NCBI GenBank assembly: GCA_028641055.1
Contig: CM054062.1
Span: 136,318,682 to 136,382,681, forward strand
Length of the DNA stretch: 64,000 nucleotides
Direction of reading: 5' to 3'
Source of the DNA: Alopecurus myosuroides
Lineage: Eukaryota; Streptophyta; Magnoliopsida; Poales; Poaceae
The notes under the pieces: model-generated
The model's input: the letters and a program-made list of their open reading frames with translations, nothing else
What the model was told of the DNA's origin: nothing
Database searches by the model: none
Position numbers and translations under genes: made by a program
Shown here: positions 19,850-31,310 of the stretch, in pieces
How the letters are laid out: each line of letters starts with the position of its first letter
How positions within the stretch are numbered: position 1 is the stretch's first letter

Positions 19850-21800
19850 ATGCCGCGACGGAAATGCTCGACGTTATCAAAACGTTCCGCTCAAAACGTT
19901 CCAGATCGCACGGAATTTAGTAGTGTTGAGACTCTTTCACAGGATCAACTAGTGTCTGCGGAGGAAGAGGCGGCCCTGAAAGCTCAGTTTGCAGCAGCTA
20001 GGGGCAGGAAGCACAACAAACTGCTTCCACCCTAGAAATCATAAACCCGGATGGTGTAGCCGTCACGATTTCCACGTACTTTATTTTTTCATACCTTCCA
20101 TTTCCTTGCACAAGCTTTCTTGACTTAAACGTTGTTCTCGTTTTATTCTTTTAATCTCTCTCCCTCCCCTATAAAGGGGAAGAAACTCAAAAGGCGAAAG
20201 GTGGTTGGCCACGGAGAGCCTAAGCCTTCTCCCGCCGTCGCCCCTGATACTCCTACGACAGATGTTTTGGGACAGGATGAGGACTTCCCCTTGCAAGCCA
20301 ACACAGCCAGCATGATACATCCATTCCGGATGTGTGGGAAAGGGCAGATAACCCAGAAGAAGGAGGGTCGTCTTTTGTAAATCTTGACGAAAGCATTCCC
20401 TCTTTTGAAGATCGCTTCAAGGTAAAACAAGAAGAATGCTTTGATGAAGATGTTTATGTGCATGAATGGGCTAAAAATCGTTTCATCAAAGCACCTATAA
20501 TCCGCCCTTTGGCTGAAAAGCGGTGTTATAATCCGGAATAACTACACCTTCTCCCCTCGACAGGTCATCCAAGACGGCATTTTCCATATGGAGATTACCT
20601 TTAATGAATACAGTAAGGAGTTCTACAAAATGATCGGAGGCCTCCAAAAGATGATCCAAGTATACTCCCAACCCCAAGCATTAATCCAAAAAATGTTTCG
20701 TATTAATGCCTTTTTGAGTACTGTTTTCTTCCTTTGGGCTTAACATCTCTTCTTTTCCGTGTTTTCTCAACAAACTTCAAAACTTATCAACAAGGAAGTG
20801 CTCGACAAACTTATTGTGAAAACCAAAGAGATGCGAACGCTCCTCAAAATCACCGAAGATAAGGAATCCGAGTTGTGCGAGCTTCGGAAGCAATTTAAGG
20901 AGAATGCATGTAAGTATGCTTTATTTATTTTTCCTTGTTTACCTTTATCTTGCGAGTTTTAATCATTTCGCGCTAAAATTTTTTTTTGTCTTTTCACCCT
21001 TACTTGCTGAAGCAAAGAAAATTGCTACGGATGCAGGAAATGCTCAACAACTTAGTGAACATAATCTACAACTTCACGAAGATAACATGAAGATCCGAAA
21101 GGAGCTAGCTAAAATCTGCAACGCCTTGGTGGACTCCGAGGCTTGTCTTAAAGCTCAGAAAAAGAAAGACGGCTCCGTCATCTGTGATTTAGAGACCACT
21201 CTTCGTGATCGCCTGGAGGAAATGGAGGAAATTGATAAGCATATCCTCGGTAAGCTTTTCAGCTTTTCCGGTTGCTCTTTCAGTTTCGAACTATTTGTTA
21301 TTTCCCCAGTTATCTTAATTTACGCTCTTTCATACTTTCCAGTCAAAGGTCACTCCGCTCCTCGGATTGATGGCATCTTAGCTTTCAGCGGCTTTGTCAA
21401 AAATATGAAGAAACCCGGGAGAAAGCTTGTAACCAAGCTTCTTCCGGATAAGAAGGGTCAATATTCAGACATCATGCAACTACCGGCTGCGTCCAACAAA
21501 GTCGTCGCTCAACGTCAGTCGTGGATGGATTCTGCCGCTTACGGAGGGGTGCGCATGGCCCTTAGGCTTACGCATATGCATTAGCCTTCCACAAAGACTT
21601 GGCGCATCGTGACCGGCCTTCCTCAAGGGTACACTAATACCCAAAGGGCGGAAATATTCAAGTCCTTCAAAGGCTTTGCATCCAAGATCTCTCGGATGGT
21701 CTCCACCAACACCTTTACCCGGAGGAGGAGATTTCCTCTACTCCGGAGAATCCGAGTGACAGTGATGAAGACGATGACGACCAGGGCAATGAGTAGATCT
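19850..21800 (+). pseudogene. Antisense spliced ORF (aORF) of the Tat-like element, decayed
   Basis: Plus-strand exons run opposite to gag-pol. Clear exons are 20775-20909 (EVLDKLIVKTKEMRTLL), 21013-21249 (a coiled coil, KKIATDAGNAQQLSEHN) and 21343-21584 (ending WMDSAAYGGVRMAL). The donors CAT|GTAAGT (20910) and CG|GTAAGC (21250) and acceptors TGAAG (21012) and TTCCAG (21342) join in matching phases, giving S and V at the junctions. Upstream pieces (20178-20380, 20332-20535, 20537-20660) need at least two frameshifts, and the frame after 21584 continues in another frame to about 21790. Tat-lineage Gypsy elements are known to carry antisense ORFs between integrase and the 3' LTR, and the C-terminal SAAxxGxxMAL stretch fits those proteins. 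Function of such ORFs is unknown. Confidence 0.55.
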
Positions 21801-22406
21801 ATGCCTTGCAAATGTCAGAAGGCAGAAGACTGCAATACTGTTTTTTCCAATGTAATATTCATTATGTAATGCATTATGAGCGCCTATTTTGTATAAACAA
21901 ATATGCTTTTGCAAAAAATTATCCTTGCAAGCAAATTTGTCTCCTATTCTTTTAAGTTCTCTAGTTTGTATGATTTAAATTTTCCTAGTGTTGTACTGAA
22001 TCCGTAAGTATGAAATCTTCAAGCCGAGCAACCGGGCTATAAAACCATTCAGTCTAAACTCGGAATCATGAGTCATATGTTTTGGTGCTTTAACTTACTA
22101 GTCCAGTGACCCAGCATACAAACGATCATATAATACTTAAGTAAATGAGGAGGTAAAAAAGCATGAACTCCAGGCTCGCAGGCAAAATCCAGGGTTCTAT
22201 AAGCTTCTTAACGCTAAAAAAACATTCAGTTTTCTTAACTCCGAGCACACAGGAAAAATTTGGGTTAACATTGAAGCAAATTGAAAGATCATTGGGAAAT
22301 AGAACGAACAGAACATGCTTAAATGGTAAAATACAGAAAGAAAAATGCGCATGAATTTCCGACAGAATTTATTTCATGATCTCAATAATGTTTACATAGA
22401 ATTGGA
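21801..22406. other. AT-rich spacer between the aORF and integrase
   Basis: No coding signal on either strand beyond short chance frames. This is the intergenic stretch separating the convergent aORF and pol 3' ends. Confidence 0.5.
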
Positions 22407-23735
22407 CTAGGTATAGAAAGGACATAACTGGTGTATGCTCCATGGTCGTTTTGTCTCATCTAGCTGTATGTGTCTTTTCCTCTTGCGATATTTTGGGTCT
22501 TCTTCATCATCCCGAAGATCTACAAGGTAGTATGCCCCATTTTTCATAGCTTTGCTAATGACGAAAGGTCTCTCCCATACTAGGGCTAACTTGTGTTTTC
22601 GTTCTTGCACCCTTCTTAGCACTAAATCACATTCTTTAAAAGAACGGTGCTTGATTTTTCGGGTATGATATCGCCTCAAACCATGTTGATAAATGGCGGA
22701 TCTTTGTAACACAAGTTCTCATTCTTCTTCCAGAAGATCGACGACATCCTGTCGTGCAATTTTGGCATCCGCTTCGTCGAATTCTTGCACTCTAAGGCTA
22801 TCATGGATCATGTCCATAGGAAGCACTGCTTTTGCTCCATAAACCAGGAAAAAGGCGTCTGCCCTGTTAATCTATTCGACATCATGCGGATGCTCCAAAG
22901 CAAGGAAGGTAACTCTTCTATTCATGCTCCTGCTGCTCTGTGAAGAGGCGATTCAAGCCTTGGACATATTCCTTGAAAAATTGAAGTATTCATGCATTCA
23001 ACTTGTCCATTGGACTGTGGATGTACAACTGATGCTAAGCCAAGGAGAATTCCAGTTTGCTTGCAATATTTTGCTAGCTCTCCAATTGCAAAGTTTGTTC
23101 TATTTTCCGTGATTATACTATGTGTTACGCCATATCTCATGACTATGTCTATGAAAAAAATTCTGGCTGTCACACCATCAAGCTTTTTGATGGGTTTAGC
23201 CTCCACCCACTTGGCATAGTTATCTACTACAACTAATAGATGCGTTAGTCTGCCTCTTGCATTTTTGAATGGTCCTATCATATCTAGCCCCCAGGCCACA
23301 AATGGCCATGTTATGGGAATGGTCTTGAGTACTTGGGCCGGCAAATTTGTGTGTTTGGCGTAATACTGGCATCCGGCACATGTATTAACTATGTGTTCCG
23401 CATCCTTCTTGGTTGTGAGCCAGAAAATCCCTGCCATGAAGGATTTGTCGTCCTTCTTCCTGTGAAATGCAACGATAGAAGATTCTGGATGTGTTACATT
23501 TGTACAAGTAACCATTAATTACCGTGTATCCTTTGAATTGGCGCTTTATCTGCCTTTGCAAGACATCATCCGCTCCATCCGGGAATTTCTGATCAACTAA
23601 CAAATTCATGTAAGTTACCGTCCAATACAGGATTGCGAGTAATACTTTGATTGACTCGGAAATTAATGGATAGTCTACATCTCCTTCTTTGATGGATGGT
23701 TCGAACAAATGTTGGACGAACATACTCGATGGCAA
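22407..23735 (-). pseudogene. Gypsy integrase, broken
   Basis: Read right to left. The zinc-binding N-terminal region is in 23385-23735 (LYKCNTSRIFYRCI, EEGRQIL). The core is in 22922-23515, with HIVNTCAGCQYYAKH, the first catalytic aspartate in GLDMIGPF, then IITENRTNF where the family has TDNGTNF, and the glutamate in NGQVE. The C-terminal domain is in 22407-22712 (DLVLRRVQ, LDETKRPWSIHQL). The segments are in different frames. The loss of the second catalytic aspartate (D to E) and the frame breaks make it inactive. Its normal role is to insert the cDNA into the host genome. Confidence 0.85.
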
Positions 23736-23779
23736 TGTTTTACCCTTTCCGATCCCATTCGGGCTAAGGCGTATGTGTT

Positions 23780-24656
23780 TCAGCTTTCTTTCTGCTTTAC
23801 ATGATTTACTTCAAATCCTAGGAGGCATATGGCGAATTCGTCTACTGTTTTTCGATATTCAGCCATTATGGGACTTTTGGCATCCAATGTCTGGTAATGC
23901 TGGTGTTGCACTAGATCCGATTCTCCATAGCATAGAATGTGTTTGACACCTATCTCCTTTGCAATATGCAAGGCATGAAGTAGTGTTTCATACTCTACCA
24001 CGTTATTACTGGAATTAAAGTGAATTTGTAGCACGTGCTCCATTGCGTCGCCTTTTGGTGATTTTAATACTACACCTGCACCAACGCCTTACTTCATTTT
24101 GGATCCGTCAAAATGCATAACCTAATATTCAGACTCCGGCATTGGCGTGTTTTCCATAGCTTCTGTACAATCAGCGATAAAATCTGTCAACACCTAAGAC
24201 TTAATTGCGGTCCGAGGTTGACACTTAATGTCGAATGCCACGAGCTCAATGGCCCATTTGGCGACTCGGTCTATTGCATCGGCATTGTTTATGATATCCC
24301 CTAGTGGTGCTTTGCTTACCACCGTTATGGAATGCCCTTGGAAGTAATGACGTAGTTTTCGTGTTGCGAAAAATACGCCATATGCTAGTTTTTGATAATG
24401 TGGATACATTCGCTTTGATTCCGAAAATATTTCACCGAGATAATATACCAGATGTTGGTCTTGAATACTTTGTTCGTTGTTTTTCCTTTTGACGATTATT
24501 ACTGCCAATAACTTTGCTTGTTGCTGTTAAATAGAACAACATGGGTTCTTCCTCCTTTGGGGATGCCAAAGTTGGAGCTTTCACCAAGATTTCCTTTAAT
24601 TGAGCTAACGATTTACATGCTTCTTCTGTCCAAAAAAAATTGTTGGATTTTTTCAA
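23780..24656 (-). pseudogene. Gypsy RNase H region, broken
   Basis: 24194-24656 carries the RT-connection/RNase H part (FFWTEEACKSLAQLK, QHLVYYLGEIFSESKRMYP, YGVFFATRKLRHYFQ) across two frames. 23780-24043 carries the second, RVT_3-type RNase H region typical of the Tat group (NNVVEYETLLHALHIAKEIG, CYGESDLVQ). Two RNase H-like regions in tandem support the Tat-like assignment. Frameshifts and a lost reading frame near 24120 make it non-functional. Confidence 0.8.
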
Positions 24657-24746
24657 AAATTTATATAATGGCAGAGCTTTGTCGCCTAGCCGACTTATGA
24701 ACCTGCTTACGGCGGCTTTACAGCCCGTTATTCTTTGGACGTCTTT

Positions 24747-25480
24747 TCAGCATGTAGGCTTTTTGATATCAAGAATATCTTTGATTTTTGCCAGGATTAC
24801 CTCGATTCCTCTATTGGAAATAATGAAACCTAGAAGCTTTCCTGAGGGAACCCCGAATACACACTTTAATGGATTTAGCTTCATTTTATATGTGCGCAAG
24901 TTACCAAAGGTTTCTCTTAGATCCTCAAGGAGTGTATCATTTTCCTGGGAAACGACTTTAATATCATCCACATAAACATGGACGTTTTTGCTTATTTGCT
25001 CATGCAAGCATATTTGCATGCAACGCTGGTATGTAGCTCCGGCGTTCTTCGAGACGAAAGGCATGGTTATGTAATTATACGTTTTATAGGGTGTTATGAA
25101 AGATGTTTTAATTTGATCCTCTTTACTTAAGCGTATTTGATGATATCCGGAATAAGCATCCAAAAGGCATAAAAGCTCAGAACCAGCGGTGGCATCTATT
25201 ATTTGATTGATTCGCGCTAACGCGAAGCTATCTTTTGGATAAAATTTGTTTAGGCCGGTATAATCTATACACATCCTAAGGATAAATGTATCTTTATTTG
25301 GTACTAATACCAGATTGGTGGACCAATCAGTATGAATAACTTCCCAGATAAAATCAACTGCTAAATGCCAGATTATTTCCTTGCCTATAGCCTTCCGTCT
25401 TTCTCCATCGAATCGGTGAAGTCCTTGTTTGACGGGTTTTCATCCTGGAATTACTTTCAGCTGGTACTCAGCAAGCTCCC
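24747..25480 (-). pseudogene. Gypsy reverse transcriptase, truncated frame
   Basis: The 175-residue frame at 24747-25274 includes MCIDYTGLNKFYPKD, LLDAYSGYHQI, TPYKTYNYITMPF and the catalytic YVDDI, so finger, palm and active site are recognisable. The upstream N-terminal part (25275-25480) is present but in other frames. GFIISNRGIEV marks the start of the connection domain. The product would copy element RNA into DNA. The YVDD box is intact, but the protein cannot be read through from the protease. Confidence 0.85.
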
Positions 25481-25489
25481 GGGGTACAC

Positions 25490-26200
25490 CTAGCATATCT
25501 GCAGAATACCAGGCAAAAATATCCTCGTTCTATGTTTCAAAAAAAAATCCTCGTTCTTACGGAGGAACTTGATGAACTCGCTTTCCCATTTGTCGGACAT
25601 TCTGGTCCCCACAAAGACATACTTAGTCGGATCTTTGGGGTCTAGGATAACCTGATTTGTATTCTCCGATGCCTTGAAGCTGGCAGTCGGCTTTGTAGTC
25701 ACTTTTCCTACTGACATTTCTATCAGTGATACTTCTTTTGCCAGTTCTTTCAGCTCCTCCTTTGCAATAATCCTTTCGGCGCAAATGGCGTTTCCTATCT
25801 CTAGCTCCTTTGCCAGCACAAAATCTCCTTCAATGGTGATTACGCCGGCTTTTGGTCCTGGCATCTTCAGCTTGTTAGCATCACGTAGCCATAAATTTGA
25901 CAAAATTCGGCCGTCCGAGTATTGCGTGATACACACTTTCGAACGGGACTGCTACAAATGAAATCGTTTCTGTCCGGAAGTGAACCGGTTTCGGAAGGTA
26001 ACCTCTAGGGAAATTTCTCCTAGGGAAGATGCTTGTCTTCCAGGAACAATGCCGTAAAAACATACATTGCTATGCCTAAGCCGAGTTTGAGATAGGTGCA
26101 GTTTCTTCAAAGTGCTCAAGTACGTTATGTTGATGATGGCTCCTTCGTCCATCAGTACTCTCCTTAGCTTGTGATTTTGTACTATAGGGCTTACTATCAT
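25490..26200 (-). pseudogene. Gypsy protease and protease-RT linker, frameshifted
   Basis: 25952-26200 reads VLMDEGAIINITYLSTL, where the active-site loop normally has D-(S/T/G)-G; the second position is E here. FYGIVPGRQASSLGEI follows. The YHAILGRPNF motif is in another frame at 25881-26063, and 25490-25936 has LKMPGPKAGVITIEGDF then the ERIIAKEELKELAKE linker, in a third frame. The adjacency and order are those of plant Gypsy polyproteins. Confidence 0.8.
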
Positions 26201-26316
26201 GGCGTCTGTGCCGGGTTCCGGGATATTGCCTGGATGATCTGACTGATCCCAAGTTATTGGGGTTTTTAATACTTAAAGTACTTTGGGGTTGGTGGTACTA
26301 CGGCATTGATTTTTCT

Positions 26317-29300
26317 TCATGCCTGTTTCACCTTTTTGGCTAATGGTGTTGCCAAAAAGGTGAGGTTGCATTCTTCATCCACCCTTGGGAACTTGGGTTC
26401 GCCTTTTCGTTGTTTCTCTTGAATCCGATCGTCAGTGTCAGACTCACTTTCGTCTTTTTCAGCTTCCGGCTTTTGTTTGTTGAACTTCTTCCTAGAATTC
26501 TTCCCTTTGTTCCTAGCTCCAGCATTGCGTCTCATGTGTTTATTTAGCCGGCATTGTGGATTTGTATGATTTGGTTTCTCAAACCGTGCAAGGTGTATGC
26601 AAGGTTCCTCTTGGATTTTATCCCACTCCTGCTTAGAGTAGGGTATGGCTTCCTTAGCTTCTACAACTTTGCCTTTCCACCTGTTGGAATTTTCTTCTCC
26701 AAAGGCAATATTTACCACTTTGGACTTTCTTGTGCATCTGGAGAGGCCTTCTTCTCAGGGCGGGACGACTTTTCGCTTGCATGAGTGCATCTATATTTCT
26801 GCCTCTTGCCTTAAAGTCATGCTCCGCTACTGCGTGCTCATTGGCCGTTGTTAGCATAGAACCAAGGTCTTTATGCTTTTTACATCCCACCATGAACGGT
26901 ACAAGTCCGGGTTTAAGACACCCTAGACCAGTTGTTCTTCATTGTTGTCCATCTTAAAATAAAGTGGACGTACGATTCGTTTTTGCATTGGATGCAACAG
27001 TTTAACTGGTTAATACTCTTGGGGCACTAATATGTGCCTTGGAAGTGCTGAGAAAAAACTCTGGCCATATCCTCCCAACTTTCCACCGTTCTTGACGGTA
27101 ATCCATTAATCTAGTGATATGCTCCGTCCAACAACATCAAAGGCAGGAATTTTACTGCCTATAAATATGTGCCTTTCTTGCTCTGCAACACGATATAGTA
27201 ATCCGAGAGCCATGTATCTGGGTTTGTACTTCCAGTATACTTTTGATAAGTCGGCCCGACTTTGGAAAAGCCAGGATGGAGATTAATATTCCGGATTCTG
27301 CCAGTAAGACACTTTGGTCTGAAATATAATTCATCCCTTTTCGCTCCAGGCGCATGCGGTAAATACCTTCCAACGGAGTGGACCGAGGGGGTCTACTTCT
27401 CCTTAAACCAATATTGCGTGAATTCGTCCGTCGTGGCTGATCCATGTTTCTTCCGGTATCCCGATCCCTATGGCAAGGCAGATTTTTTCTTATGACTCGC
27501 TCCTCATTTCTTGGTGGGGTCCAGGACCTCTCATGCCTGTGAGCGTGTTCATACCTTCCTGCTTTATCAGTCGGGTTTCTTGGGGGTTGATACATCATAA
27601 ACGTATCCATAATTTCAGATGTTCCATGTTGTTTTCATGCCATATGCTACATGTTTCCTTTACACTTTATGTCATTTTATCGATTCTTTGGGACTAACCT
27701 ATTGACAAGATGCCACAAAGCCAGTTCCTATTTTTGCTGTTTTTAGTTTCAGAACAGTTGTTCTGGAAATATTCTTGGAATTGGATGATTCCAAAGCCAA
27801 AAGTCTTAGAATTCCCGGAGGGTCAAGGAAGTCCAAAGGAGAACCGGAGGGGGGCCCTAGATCCCCCACACCATGCCTGGGTGCGGGTGGGCCCCTGGCC
27901 TCGCCGGGAGGTGGTGTGAGCCCCTCGGGCGCCCACCGCCATCACCCTTTCGCCTATATATCCCCCGATGCATAAACCCTAAATATCTTGGGCCCCTTCC
28001 ACGAAAAGTTCCATAGCTCCGCCGCCGCCATCGACAAGTTTCGGGGGACATAAATCTCTGTTCTCGCGCCCTGCCGGCACGAGGAAGTGCCCCCGGAGCC
28101 ATCTCCATGGACTCCACCGCCATCTTGATCGTCGTTGCTGTCTCCCATGATGAGGAGGGAGTAGTTCTCCCCTGGGGCTGAGGGCTCTACCGGTAGCTAT
28201 GTGTTTCATCTCTCTCTCCCATGGTGTGATCTTTATGTGATCATGAGCTTTGTAATCTAGTTGAATAAATAGATGTTACTCTTCATCTGTTATGCTACTC
28301 AAGTGGTTTTGTTACGAGATCTCCGTAGACACTTTGATCATGGTGTAAATGTGACAGTGTGTGCACCGTGTGGTTTTGCATGATATTTATATCTTGTGTT
28401 GTATGACCCTATGAAATTGTGGCGTTTGTTTAGTACTAATTTGGGGCGCTCATAGTGACCATGTGGGGTACCCTAGAGAGGGAATACAGACTTGAGGAGT
28501 GCTGTTACAGTCCTACGCATTAATTGGTGTTTGTTTTCCAACCGGAGAGTGGTTCGGAGTAGCATAGTGAAGAGATGATATTTATGCATTCAATTATGTT
28601 ATCATTGTTGAGAGTGTCCACTAGTGAAAGTAGGATCCCTAGGCCTTGTTTCTAAGAATTGAAAAACCATTTAGAATCAGTTTTGCTACATGTTTGCTTG
28701 CTGCCATTTTTATTTCAGATTGCTATTGTCACTTATAATCATCCATATTACTTGTATTTAACTCTCTCTTCACCGAACTAGTGCACATATACAACTGACA
28801 ATTGTATTAGGTGTGTTGGGGACACAAGAGACTTCTTGTATCGTAATTGCAGGGTTGCTTGAGAGGGATACCTTTGACCTCTTCCTCCCTGAGTTCGATA
28901 AACCTTGGGTAATCCACTTAAGGGAAACTTGTTGCTGTTCTACAAACCTCTGCACTTGGAGACCCAACACTGTCTACAAGAATAGAATCGTGCGTAGACA
29001 TTAGGGGTCGCATTGCTTTTCCGTCTTTCTTTGCACGAGATTGGAGGATGGCGCTATTGCCCTCCTTCCGTTTTTTGTCTTCCTGATCATCATTGATTCG
29101 GGGTTTTGGGTTATTCTCACGATTTCGCGGATCATACCCAGTTCTGGACGCTGCATCCTTATCATGTGGATCTTTCCTGTCCTTTTTGAGATCTTCAGTC
29201 TTTCGTTTTGAACTTCTTGAATCTCTAGGTTTGCTTGGATCGGGTGCTGCGTTGCAGCTATTCCTATGGCACATTTGCATAAAGATGAGTTTTCATACAA

Positions 29301-30700
29301 TTTGCCGGAACGCGCTTGTCCTTGCTGCGGCTTCTGTAATGGTTTTCCTAAGGAAGCATACACTCCTTGAAGCTTTTCGTCTGCAAACTAAAGGTCGTCA
29401 TTGAGGATGGCGAACATAGTTTCCGCATTTTCAGCAGGAGTTTTGTAGATGCATTCCCCCTTAGAGATTACGATGTTCACCCGCATTTGCCAGGATTGGT
29501 TTTCCATCCGTCTTTTGACTAGCTGGTCTTCCGGGATTCCTACTCCATCTAACCTTGTAGACTTAATTCCTGAGCAATGCCAGTGTTCAAATTACTCGAT
29601 TTCTTCCTACTGCACTTTGACGGTAGCCTGGGCTTTTACGAGGTTTTCACGAGTCCGGTAAAGCTGTTGTTGTTGCCGCATTATTGCTTGTCTCTTGGCT
29701 TCCAGCACTTCTGGTGGTTCATGCCTTGCAACCAGGGTTTGTAGTAGATCAGCTTCATCTTGTTCCAACATCTGGGGGACCGGAACTTGTGTCAACATGT
29801 TTCTGCCTTTTCTTCTCCGTCGTCTTTATGCCGCAGCTTCCACCAACTTCCAGGTTCTGGTTGGCTATGTCTGCCAATCTGTTCAGTTTTTTCTTCTAGG
29901 CTTTGGCGTATAGCTTCTTGATGGATTTCTTCTTTTTCTTGGAGGATAGGGGTTCCTTTAACACTTAATCTTCCGTCAATTCCAAAATGTCAGGAAATTT
30001 CGGGTTTTTCTCATCCTCTTACCCTCCGTTTGAATTATCTTCTGGTGGAGGCGTTTTGGCATTTGTTTCCTCCTTTTCCTCGGTATGCGCGTTATCGGCA
30101 GGTTTAGCCATGATGGCTTCGTGGAAACCTCCCTGCATGGATTTGATTTTCTTTCGAAAGCATCCCCATCATCGTCGGAATCTATATCACAGGACGTTGA
30201 GTCGGTTTCCGAATCGAGCTTTTCTTCAATCACAGCTAGAATATATTTGGCTTCCAAGTTTTCCGTCTAATTGCGGGTTTCGGGTCATCCACATATTTTA
30301 TGGGTTCATCGTCTTCTGCCTTTTCGACGCGTTTTTCATCCTCCATCTTTTCAGCAGGCTGTGCTTGCAGAATGCCTACAAAGTGTGATTTGGGAATAGA
30401 TATCTCCTTAGAGGCGTTGAACCGAGTTATCCTTCAGCGATATGGACTTAATAGGTCTTGGCCTGCCTTAGTGTATGAATAAGGCACATTTGTCCCGAAT
30501 CTGGCATCGAAGCCGTCTTCTACTGGGCATAGGGCGAGTGGGATAAATTTACTTCCACCATGAAAACCCATTGCTTCCGTTGTTTAACTAATGAAAAAGT
30601 TAGCAGATCCAAAAGGAAGGACGCAAGCACTTACCAGGTGATTCCGCGCCGACCAATAGGAACCATTGTCGATGAAGCGGCCGACATATCCGTCGAATTT
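26317..30700 (-). pseudogene. Gypsy gag region, broken and split by a solo LTR
   Basis: The coding side runs from about 30700 down to 26317. The N-terminal part (29976-30257) is acidic then basic. A glutamine-rich helix lies at 29607-29798 (RQAIMRQQQQLYRTRENL). A lysine/arginine-rich linker is at 29009-29280, cut by solo LTR H, and resumes at 27587. The capsid-like stretch continues at 26654-27587 (DLGSMLTTANEHAVAEHDF). 26317-26718 ends in a nucleocapsid-like region with CRLNKHMRR and a KNSRKKFNKQK basic tail. No single frame spans it. Gag would form the virus-like particle in the cytoplasm. Confidence 0.7.
27588..29003 (+). mobile_element. Solo LTR H (TGATACAT class) in the gag of element T
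   Basis: It begins TGATACATCATAAACGTATC at 27588 and ends GTAGACATTA at 29003 (TTA for the usual TCA). GGGGT flanks both ends (27583-27587 and 29004-29008). Length 1416 bp. It contains the usual LTR landmarks (GGACTAACCTATTGACAAGATG near 27689, GGGAGTAGTTCTCCCC near 28159). The gag reading direction and style match on both sides, which confirms the insertion. Confidence 0.88.
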
Positions 30701-30774
30701 GAGGCTCCCGACCATGATTGTACTTCCAATTCCGCCGAGTATTCCCGCTTGGAACGTAACCTAGATGTTGTTGT

Positions 30775-30791
30775 CCCCACGGTGGGAGCCA
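30775..30791 (-). other. Primer-binding site of element T
   Basis: On the minus strand TGGCTCCCACCGTGGGG starts two bases after the 5' LTR ends (…CGACA|GT). This fits the TGG start of tRNA-complementary sites in plant Gypsy elements. The exact tRNA was not determined. Confidence 0.7.
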
Positions 30792-30793
30792 AC

Positions 30794-31308
30794 TGTCGAG
30801 TATTCGTAGTTTGGTTCATGGCAGGGGGTGCCATAAACCTTTGAGTAGATCATGGGTGGAAACGTAGGGAAGTTTCCATAGGCGGGGACACAAGTTTACC
30901 CAAGTTCGGTATGTCGCAACAATGGCGGCGCCCTACTCGTCCAGTCTCACTAAATCAGGGCTAAAGCATGAAGTATATAAAGTACAATGTGAGTCTAGGT
31001 TTCATGTCTATCTTCTCTCTTTTGAGGCGGCTCCTGTCCGGCTTTATATATGCAAACGAACTAGGGCTTACAAGAAATAAAACGTGGGGTCTAAGGAAAT
31101 TATTCCTATTCTAGGTAAGCAAGACGTACGGCTTCTTCTCCAAGCTGAATTACGTATTGGGTCGTAATCCGGGTTCTTCTAGAATCCGCCTTCCTGTGCG
31201 TAGGCTTATTGGGCCCTCCAATGGATTTTTCTCCATTACCTATGGGCCACCCGGGTAATCTGTCCTTTGGCCAATGCCGGATACACCCCTATTTGGCATA
31301 TATCCGAC
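30794..31308 (-). repeat. Element T 5' LTR
   Basis: 515 bp, from TGTCGAGTATTCG at 30794 to ATATATCCGAC at 31308. The true terminus is one to two bases uncertain because the expected CA is changed. The whole LTR is collinear with 6924-7400 except for its outer ~35 bases, which the 3' copy lacks. Confidence 0.8.
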
Positions 31309-31310
31309 TG

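Larger units (their letters stand above)
6924..31310 (-). mobile_element. Element T: large Tat-like Gypsy retrotransposon with extra cargo
   Basis: The ~0.5-kb LTRs at 6924-7400 and 30794-31308 share long collinear sequence. In element order (minus strand): 5' LTR, primer-binding site, gag, protease, RT, RNase H, integrase, an antisense spliced ORF (19850-21800 plus), three plus-strand gene-like units, a satellite array, then the 3' LTR. Total is 24.4 kb, or about 23 kb without the nested solo LTR at 27588-29003. Antisense extra ORFs and tandem repeats between integrase and the 3' LTR are known in the Tat lineage. The TSD is imperfect (AAATTAT left, AAATATT right). Every retroviral-type gene is broken, so this copy is dead. 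Confidence 0.7.

Noticed and set aside
22924..25961. Numerous plus-strand ORFs of 60-111 residues
   Set aside because: Antisense shadows of the recognisable pol domains on the minus strand.
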